Assembly: GCA_964405925.1 (NCBI GenBank)
Contig: CAYOQG010000130.1
Span: 1-15,380 of the forward strand
DNA from: GCA-020344555 sp964405925
GTDB lineage: Bacteria > Planctomycetota > Phycisphaerae > UBA1845
DNA: 15,380 bases
Direction of reading: 5' to 3'
A program made the translations under genes and the position numbers. Positions 1 through 4,723 of this stretch are shown piece after piece. The notes below the pieces were generated by a model. It ran no database searches. It saw only the letters and a program-made list of their open reading frames with translations, and was not told the DNA's origin. Numbering within the stretch: the stretch's first letter is position 1; each line of letters begins with the position of its first letter.

Positions 1-499
1 CGGATCGCAGTGCAGAGCCGACGATGTCGCAATTCTGACACCGGGCGCTTGCGCTGCCGGCACGGATCAAACCGTGGGGTCGCTCGCGCGGATTGAAAAC
101 ATGGGCGGGCAAGCCGCCCGTGACGTACGGTCACAGGGCCAACCGGCACGGATGCGGGAATGTTTGACAGTTCCGCCGGCAGCGGGGGTATGCTCTTGCC
201 GCGGTCGACATGGCTCAGGAGCGAGGAGGAACAAAAAAAAGCCCGAGCGGCATTGGGTGAGCCGGACCAATACCAATTACAAACACCGTCTCGGGCTACT
301 GGGGAATACGAACTTCCCCCGGTTGTCTGACACGGCCCTCAAAAAACTTCAAGAAAGCGGAATGCGCAGCAAAAGGAGCTTCAGCAACCTCCCACTGCGC
401 GCAGCCTCATCGCTCCCGAATGACGACCGATTTTACAGGACGCGGCCCGCAGGCGACGGCACAACCCGCCTTGGCCAGGCAGCGGAACAGCCCGACGGG
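1..499. other. Gene-free region with hairpins and a possible structured 3' RNA
   Basis: No reading frame here has a convincing protein signature. A plus-strand frame is open from base 2 to 829, but it crosses the terminator at 232-297 and then lies antisense to the lipoprotein gene, so I regard it as a GC-rich shadow. Visible structures are a hairpin at 103-119 (GGGCGG, loop GCAAG, CCGCCC), a hairpin at 301-319 (GGGGAA, 7-base loop, TTCCCC), and a two-part stem at 364-400 (GCGCAG with CTGCGC enclosing GGAG with CTCC). The last two sit between the stop codon at 500 and the minus-strand terminator, so they would lie in the 3' untranslated part of the lipoprotein mRNA or in a separate small RNA. 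A TAAAAT box on the minus strand at 430-435 could be a -10 element for such an RNA, but no good -35 accompanies it. Confidence 0.5.
232..297 (-). terminator. Rho-independent terminator downstream of the ASST-like lipoprotein gene
   Basis: On the minus strand, AGCCCGAG (297-290) pairs with CTCGGGCT (247-240), and the stem continues past a one-base bulge with CGG/CCG (288-286 with 250-248). ATTGG/CCAAT pairing is possible in the long loop (252-256 with 267-271 or 273-277). The stem is followed directly by eight Ts (240-233). This is the classical layout of an intrinsic terminator. It lies about 200 bases after the stop codon at 500, so it would end the mnmA-lipoprotein transcript or a small RNA starting in between. 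The loop is long for a plain terminator, which is compatible with a structured RNA 3' end. Confidence 0.75.
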
Positions 500-1738
500 T
501 CAGTCCGACCCACGCCTAGCCGGTGCGACCTTCGTGACGATCGCATCCACGAAACCCGGTTCGTAGCGATAGAGTCGTATGATCGTCGCCCGGTGTCCTT
601 GGTCATTGAAGTAGGGCACCAGGTATTCCCACACGATCTCCCCCTCATGGGTAACCTCAAAGGCTCTTCCGGAGTCGGAAACGGTGATGAGTGTATTCCG
701 GTTGGGCAAGCGCTGGTTTGCGCCTCGGCTTTCGGTGAAAAAGTCGGATGGATCCGGGGCGCTGTATTGCCAGACGATCTGCCGAGTCAGTGGGTCCAGT
801 TCGACCACGCGCGACCATCCGCGCGATAGGCCGTTGTCAAAAAGCAGGATATTGCCATTCTGTAAGACCACGGCATCGTGCGGACCGCTGATCTCACCTT
901 GGCCCCAGGCCCATACCAACTCTCGCGTATCCCAGTTGAAGATAGCGACCAGGTCACGGTTCCTGATGCAGACGATGACGTTGGTCGGCGCGTATATGAG
1001 CTGCTTCGCCGCCAGATGTTTGTCCGTCATCCATCGAACGGAGTTGGCGTGGAAGAGGTCGATCACACCCTCTCGCGGCTTGATCTTCAAATAAGCGAGC
1101 AGGTCGGGGTGCGAAAGCATCATTTCGTAAAACGAACGCTCCTCCAACAGGTCGCCCGCAGGGGAAATCATCGTGATCAGATCGTCCCGGATGTCGAACT
1201 CGGCATCGAACTCCGGCACACGACGGCGTTTCGAGGTCAGCAGCATGAACCGGTTGTTTGGAGCAGGGGCAATGTCATGATGGGCCGGTAGGGTACGCTT
1301 CCAGACAACCTCATTATCCCAGGTCAGCCGCAAAACGAACCGTTCTGGTAACTCCGCTCCGACGACCAGCAGATCGCCGTCAGAGAGCAGGACACTTCGA
1401 ACCCAGCGGCCGCGCGAGCCCTGGTGCCAACGATTGATCACCTGCCCGTGTGCATCAACCAGCTCTGCCAGGCGGCGATGGCGCACGGTGTAGAGATTGT
1501 ACCCGGGATAGGACCGCGCCTCGTCGAGAACAACCGTGCCGGCGTCGCCCTCCGTCGCCGGCTCACGGGCGTAATCCAGGTAGCCCAGCGACCGAAGACG
1601 ATCGAGTTCGGTCGATGAAACGACCGGACCGGTGCCCTCTGCCGAAGCATCTCGGCCGTCACTGCCGCCATCGGACGGTTCGTGTCGACACCCGCCGAAC
1701 AACAGCAGGAGCACCAGGGTAACGCGCCCAACCATCAT
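500..1738 (-). CDS. Arylsulfotransferase (ASST)-like lipoprotein
   Basis: A 412-residue exported protein resembling the bacterial ASST family, which moves sulfate between phenolic compounds without PAPS; the actual substrate is unknown. The N-terminus (MMVGRVTLVLLLLFGGC) is a lipoprotein signal with the lipidated Cys at residue 17, followed by a Gly/Ser/Asp-rich linker. The body consists of repeated beta-strand units of beta-propeller type. Histidines in family-like contexts are HHD (153-155), FHANSV (His230) and GPHDAVVLQNGN...DNG (His287); one of these is presumably the sulfated histidine, but I cannot assign it. A TTG start at 1765 would add nine residues. I prefer the ATG at 1738 because GGGAGAG precedes it and the lipoprotein signal then has normal length. 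It lies 83 bases after mnmA on the same strand and may be co-transcribed. It could also be a propeller protein of the family that has lost catalysis. Confidence 0.8.
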   Translation of the reverse strand: MMVGRVTLVLLLLFGGCRHEPSDGGSDGRDASAEGTGPVVSSTELDRLRSLGYLDYAREPATEGDAGTVVLDEARSYPGYNLYTVRHRRLAELVDAHGQVINRWHQGSRGRWVRSVLLSDGDLLVVGAELPERFVLRLTWDNEVVWKRTLPAHHDIAPAPNNRFMLLTSKRRRVPEFDAEFDIRDDLITMISPAGDLLEERSFYEMMLSHPDLLAYLKIKPREGVIDLFHANSVRWMTDKHLAAKQLIYAPTNVIVCIRNRDLVAIFNWDTRELVWAWGQGEISGPHDAVVLQNGNILLFDNGLSRGWSRVVELDPLTRQIVWQYSAPDPSDFFTESRGANQRLPNRNTLITVSDSGRAFEVTHEGEIVWEYLVPYFNDQGHRATIIRLYRYEPGFVDAIVTKVAPARRGSD

Positions 1739-1821
1739 CGCTCTCTCCCTGCACGCCTTTGGCAAACATGCTCGTCAACAAGCGAGCCCATCCGGACGCC
1801 GATCGTGCACAGCATTCCGTA

Positions 1822-3102
1822 TCAAGGCGATCTCACGGCGTCCGCTGGTGACGTTGTGCCCGATTCCGCCCCATCGATCCATCCACCACCGAGGACAGCG
1901 TCACCATCGTAGAAGACAACAGCTTGACCAGGAGTGATGGCCCGCTGCGGTTGATCGAACATCACCCGGACTCGGTCGGGCTCGACGAACTCGACGGTGG
2001 CCGGTGTGGCTCGGTGCAAATAGCGAATCTTGACGTGCGCGCGGAACGTTTCCGCCGGTCGATCGACCAGAAAGTTGAGCCGATCCGCCACGAGGGCCGA
2101 GGCGAGCAGGGCGTCGTCGTCACCGACCGTGACCGTGTTTGAGGCCGTGTCAAGTTGTGAGACGTAGATCGGTTTGCCCGCCGCGATTCCCAGACCGCGG
2201 CGTTGCCCGATCGTGTAATGAGCGATGCCCTTGTGACGCCCGACGACCTCGCCCGCGGTGCTGACGACGTCGCCTTCAACGAACGCATCAGGCCGGCGTT
2301 CGCGGACCACGCGGGCATAGTCACGATCCGGGGCAAAGCATATCTCGACGGAGTCAGGCTTATCTTGATTAGGCAAGTCGAGACGAGCGGCGATGGCACG
2401 AACCTCGGTCTTGTTCAGCTCGCCGACCGGAAACATCACCCGGTCGAGAATCTCGCGATTCAATCCGAACAGCACGTATGACTGGTCCTTGGACACATCA
2501 CATGCTCGCATCAGAGTTTTCCCGCCGTTCCTCTTGCCGATGCGTGCGTAATGCCCGGTCGCTACATATGTCGCGCCGACGGCATCCGCGTACTTGACAA
2601 GCCTGCCAAACTTTAAGCGATCGTTACACACTATGCAGGGGTTCGGGGTGCGGCCATGGGCATATTCATCGGCGAAGTGGTCAATGATCCGATCGAACTC
2701 GTCCTTGAAGTTCAGGGCGTAAAAGGGGATGCCCAGCTTGCCGGCTACCAGGCGGGCGTCGGCGGCGTCGCTCGCGCTGCAGCATCCCTGGCGTGTTCGC
2801 GCGGCTGTAGGCACGGCGGTGCGGCACAGGGTATCTGAGCGTCCCTCGCTCACGCTCGGGGCTCGGTTTCGTTGGGTGTGCTCGTCGGCGGGTGTGGACG
2901 TCACCGCTTCTGCTCGTTCCGTTGGTGCCGACACCGGCGTCTCTGTCTGTTCCAGGTGCACTGGGCCCTCTACGCCGACGCGCATGAAGAGGCCCATCAC
3001 GTCGTAGCCCTGCTCGACCAGCAGACAGGCTGCCACGCTCGAATCCACTCCGCCACTCATGGCGACAACGACCTTTTCACGCCTAAAAGACATATACGGC
3101 AT
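1822..3102 (-). CDS. mnmA: tRNA-specific 2-thiouridylase MnmA, with an unusual insert
   Basis: Cytoplasmic enzyme that activates U34 of Lys, Glu and Gln tRNAs with ATP and replaces O2 with sulfur delivered by the cysteine desulfurase relay. The PP-loop SGGVDSS is at residues 16-22. The two catalytic cysteines correspond to Cys159 (NPCIVCND) and Cys255 (EICFAPD). ATGHYAR (181-187), KDQSYVLFGL (205-214), the HYTIGQRRGLGI segment (295-306) and the C-terminal beta-barrel ending PGQAVVFYDGD...LGGGWI are all typical. Length is 426 against about 360-370 in the family. The excess is a hydrophilic insert at about residues 46-106, between GLFMR and CCSASDAADAR, which is about 12 residues long in E. coli. 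The start is ATG at 3102 or the ATG three codons on (3093); neither has a strong Shine-Dalgarno. It is divergent from the zinc-ribbon gene at 3295. Confidence 0.95.
   Translation of the reverse strand: MPYMSFRREKVVVAMSGGVDSSVAACLLVEQGYDVMGLFMRVGVEGPVHLEQTETPVSAPTERAEAVTSTPADEHTQRNRAPSVSEGRSDTLCRTAVPTAARTRQGCCSASDAADARLVAGKLGIPFYALNFKDEFDRIIDHFADEYAHGRTPNPCIVCNDRLKFGRLVKYADAVGATYVATGHYARIGKRNGGKTLMRACDVSKDQSYVLFGLNREILDRVMFPVGELNKTEVRAIAARLDLPNQDKPDSVEICFAPDRDYARVVRERRPDAFVEGDVVSTAGEVVGRHKGIAHYTIGQRRGLGIAAGKPIYVSQLDTASNTVTVGDDDALLASALVADRLNFLVDRPAETFRAHVKIRYLHRATPATVEFVEPDRVRVMFDQPQRAITPGQAVVFYDGDAVLGGGWIDGAESGTTSPADAVRSP
2785..2967. repeat. Repeat-like insert carried in frame within mnmA
   Basis: This stretch encodes MnmA residues about 46-106, which have no counterpart in the E. 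coli enzyme. At 2843-2861 it contains CCCTCGCTCACGCTCGGGG, with a CGCTC motif repeated six bases apart and CCC/GGG ends. A small hairpin lies nearby at 2811-2822 (GCAC, GGCG, GTGC). The amino acids encoded here (APSVSEGRSD and a Thr/Ala/Arg-rich run) are low in complexity and unlike the enzyme. From memory, GAGCGTGAGCGAGGGA-like sequences recur in planctomycete genomes; I have not verified this. The frame is open throughout, with no frameshift or stop. Confidence 0.5.
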
Positions 3103-3152
3103 TGTAGTCGTATCTCGACTCCATCACAAAGGAAAGGTCGCCGGCCTTCGCG

Positions 3153-3179
3153 TTGGTGTCGGAATCGGAGGACTATAAT
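3153..3179 (+). promoter_or_regulatory. Possible sigma70 promoter upstream of the zinc-ribbon gene pair
   Basis: A perfect TATAAT lies at 3174-3179, with TTGGTG at 3153-3158. The spacer of 15 bases is short. Transcription would start near 3186 and give a leader of roughly 110 bases for the gene at 3295. The reverse complement also gives a TATAGT box for the opposite strand, so the same site could serve mnmA. It competes with the second TATAAT at 3281. Confidence 0.35.
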
Positions 3180-3280
3180 TCGCGGGTCGGACATGTGATC
3201 CATGAATGGAATACGGGATCTGATTCTCGGGTTAGCACAGGTGCCCGAGGGCAGCGCTGTTTCCGGTCCGTGGCGTTATC

Positions 3281-3286
3281 TATAAT
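3281..3286 (+). promoter_or_regulatory. TATAAT box immediately before the start codon at 3295
   Basis: A perfect -10 hexamer ends eight bases before the ATG. A start site six to eight bases downstream would fall at about 3293-3295, giving an mRNA with little or no leader. No Shine-Dalgarno is visible before this ATG, which fits a leaderless message. The -35 region at the expected distance (about 3258-3263, TGTTTC) is poor. Confidence 0.4.
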
Positions 3287-3294
3287 CGAAGTCC

Positions 3295-3912
3295 ATGATC
3301 CGCAGGACCCTCATCACCGGTCTCGCAACCAGCGCGATATCGTTTGCGGTATTCGGATTCACTGGCTACGCACTGCCGGTCTATCGCGAATATCGCATCA
3401 CCAACCGGCTCTATATCTACGTCTACACCTTTGGCGGTCTCGCCCGGTTCTACGCGATCGGCGCCAGTGAGGACATCTATCTTGACCCGATTGAAAGCGC
3501 CACGCGGATGGAGGTACGGCGAGTTTCTGACGGGGCGATCTGTCACCGGTATCGCCATGCTGCCCCCGGACGCATTCGCCCGTACGCCTGGCTTCGCAAC
3601 CGATGGAGCCCACAGCAGGTTACGCCGCCGCCGACCATGCACTTTGTTGGGTTGCGAACGCGGACCTGGCCAATCGTGCTCCTGTTGACGGCTTACCCTC
3701 TGATCGCGTTCGTGCATCAGCGTGTGTCCTATTACATGCGCCACTATCGCCACAAGCGAGGCCTGTGCCTCCAATGCGGGTATAACCTGACGGGCCTTGT
3801 GGGCGTCCGGTGCCCGGAGTGCGGGACCGAGCGTCTGTGCCTCAAGTGTGGGTACAACCTGACGGGCGTCACCGAGCCACGGTGCCCCGAGTGCGGCACC
3901 AAAATGGAATAA
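3295..3912 (+). CDS. Membrane protein with tandem C-terminal zinc ribbons (paralogue 1)
   Basis: A 205-residue protein of unknown function. A hydrophobic segment at about residues 6-25 follows the positive MIRR start. A middle domain (about 30-120) is rich in aromatic and basic residues. A second membrane segment at about 125-140 is followed by the strongly basic RHYRHKR, and then by two consecutive four-cysteine zinc ribbons: Cys158/161/173/176 and Cys182/185/197/200. The ribbon units are exactly 24 residues apart. The positive-inside rule puts the middle domain outside and both ribbons in the cytoplasm. Ribbons of the form CxxCGYxLxG...RCPECG are common at the ends of planctomycete membrane proteins; their partner is not known to me. 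Two bases separate the stop from the next gene, a paralogue with the same MIRR start, so the pair is almost certainly an operon. Confidence 0.8.
   Translation: MIRRTLITGLATSAISFAVFGFTGYALPVYREYRITNRLYIYVYTFGGLARFYAIGASEDIYLDPIESATRMEVRRVSDGAICHRYRHAAPGRIRPYAWLRNRWSPQQVTPPPTMHFVGLRTRTWPIVLLLTAYPLIAFVHQRVSYYMRHYRHKRGLCLQCGYNLTGLVGVRCPECGTERLCLKCGYNLTGVTEPRCPECGTKME
3766..3909 (+). repeat. 72-base tandem duplication encoding two zinc ribbons
   Basis: Bases 3766-3837 and 3838-3909 encode two 24-residue units that begin CLxCGYNLTG and continue RCPECGT. The stretch encoding GYNLTG is nearly identical in the two copies (one third-position difference), whereas the linker inside each ribbon (LVGV against VTEP) has diverged. 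This indicates an internal duplication of a complete zinc-binding unit. Confidence 0.85.
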
Positions 3913-3914
3913 CC

Positions 3915-4526
3915 ATGATCCGCAGAGCGATAATCGTGGTCCTGATGTTCGGCGCGGTCGCAACGGGCATTCTGGATCTTACGAGCCGTGTGACACCGCT
4001 CCGCTATTACTCCGAGTTCACCACCGGGCAGACGCCCTGGAAGCTCGACACATTCCAGGTTGTGCGCGGGAGACTACACGTTGGATTCGAGACTACGGGA
4101 CGGACCGTCGCTATCGCCAGGTATGAGCAATCCCTGAAAGACCGCTCCCTCAGCGGCGGGCCACCACCAGTCCTCCGGCCGGGCACGTTGGGATACTACT
4201 TTGATCGCATGGGCTTCTACGTAACTTCCTTTGCTGAGTGGGCCTACGTTCCGTACAAGGATGCAGTGGGAGAGTGCTGGTGCGCAAAGGCAATTACTCA
4301 CTACGCCGGGTTTGGCGCTCCAGCCTGGTTTGTGCTAATTGTGTTGGCGGTCTATCCTGGCGGCGTACTACTGCGAATCGTTGCCGACCGTGGCCGCTTC
4401 CGCAGCAGAGATGGGCTATGCGTCGCTTGCGGATATGATCTTCGTGGCAATACCAGCGGTGTTTGCCCTGAATGCGGAGCGCACATCGACCATAACTCGC
4501 TCATCTGGGGCATCCCACGCGGTTGA
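3915..4526 (+). CDS. Membrane protein with a single C-terminal zinc ribbon (paralogue 2)
   Basis: A 203-residue protein of unknown function that shares its plan with the gene just upstream. It starts MIRR, has a membrane segment at about residues 5-22, a middle domain of roughly 110 residues with little obvious similarity to its neighbour, a second membrane segment at about 136-155, a basic stretch, and one zinc ribbon with Cys169, 172, 184 and 187 (CVACGYDLRG...CPECG). The ATG follows the upstream stop codon by two bases, and no Shine-Dalgarno is seen, so translation probably depends on termination and re-initiation. A longer open frame reaches back to 3810 but overlaps the upstream gene and adds no plausible sequence. 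The Cys pair CWC at 121-123, in the predicted outer domain, is unusual and could form a disulfide. Confidence 0.8.
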   Translation: MIRRAIIVVLMFGAVATGILDLTSRVTPLRYYSEFTTGQTPWKLDTFQVVRGRLHVGFETTGRTVAIARYEQSLKDRSLSGGPPPVLRPGTLGYYFDRMGFYVTSFAEWAYVPYKDAVGECWCAKAITHYAGFGAPAWFVLIVLAVYPGGVLLRIVADRGRFRSRDGLCVACGYDLRGNTSGVCPECGAHIDHNSLIWGIPRG

Positions 4527-4554
4527 TTGCCGTTTGACCCTTCTGTGGTAGACT
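4527..4554 (+). promoter_or_regulatory. Possible promoter for mutS
   Basis: TTGCCG (4527-4532) and TAGACT (4549-4554) are separated by 16 bases; each matches the sigma70 consensus at four of six positions. It starts right after the stop codon of the zinc-ribbon gene. Transcription would begin near 4561 and leave a leader of about 160 bases before mutS, including the palindrome at 4598-4615. Confidence 0.3.
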
Positions 4555-4597
4555 GCAGACCGTCGAATCCAAGCCGTGTGCCGTGTTCTTCGCGCAG

Positions 4598-4615
4598 TCC
4601 CGACGTACGTCGGGA
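4598..4615. repeat. 18-bp perfect palindrome in the mutS leader
   Basis: TCCCGACGTACGTCGGGA is its own reverse complement over all 18 bases, with no unpaired centre. No T-run follows on either strand, so it is not an intrinsic terminator. It could be an operator for a dimeric regulator or one copy of a dispersed repeat. Confidence 0.6.
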
Positions 4616-4701
4616 GTGGGGGACGGATGGGACCTACGACGTAGCGATTGACGGTGGTGGGTGTGCGGTCTGGCCGCTCCTTTACCGTCGCGGTTCTGAT
4701 T

Positions 4702-4723
4702 GGGAGTGGTGGGTATGTAGATG
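4702..4723 (+). promoter_or_regulatory. Start-stop-start arrangement at the mutS ribosome-binding site
   Basis: The bases before mutS read ATG TAG ATG: a start codon at 4715, a stop at 4718 and the mutS start at 4721, all in one frame. GGGAG at 4702-4706 is ideally placed (8 bases) for the first ATG, while GGTGGG at 4708-4713 is placed 7 bases before the second. Ribosomes could load on the empty ATG-TAG frame and lower or couple mutS translation. This may also be chance. Confidence 0.35.

Noticed and set aside
164..194. TTGACA ... TATGCT promoter-like pair on the plus strand
   Set aside because: The -35 is perfect, but the spacer is 19 bases, the -10 is only moderate, and nothing that looks like a gene lies downstream on that strand.
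74..829. Long plus-strand open frame (251 codons, open from base 2)
   Set aside because: It runs through a strong minus-strand terminator and then antisense to the ASST-like gene. The composition shows no protein family features, and antisense open frames are common at this GC content.
2785..2967. MnmA insert as an intein, intron or frameshift
   Set aside because: The frame is uninterrupted, the insert is only ~60 residues and lacks intein blocks or self-splicing RNA features.
500..3102. mnmA and the ASST-like gene as one sulfur-handling system
   Set aside because: Both involve sulfur chemistry, but MnmA is a universal cytoplasmic tRNA enzyme using persulfide, while the other protein is an exported sulfotransferase-like lipoprotein; adjacency alone does not support a shared pathway.
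3280..3963. 227-codon minus-strand open frame opposite the zinc-ribbon gene
   Set aside because: Translation has no family features and the plus strand has clear membrane segments and zinc ribbons over the same bases.
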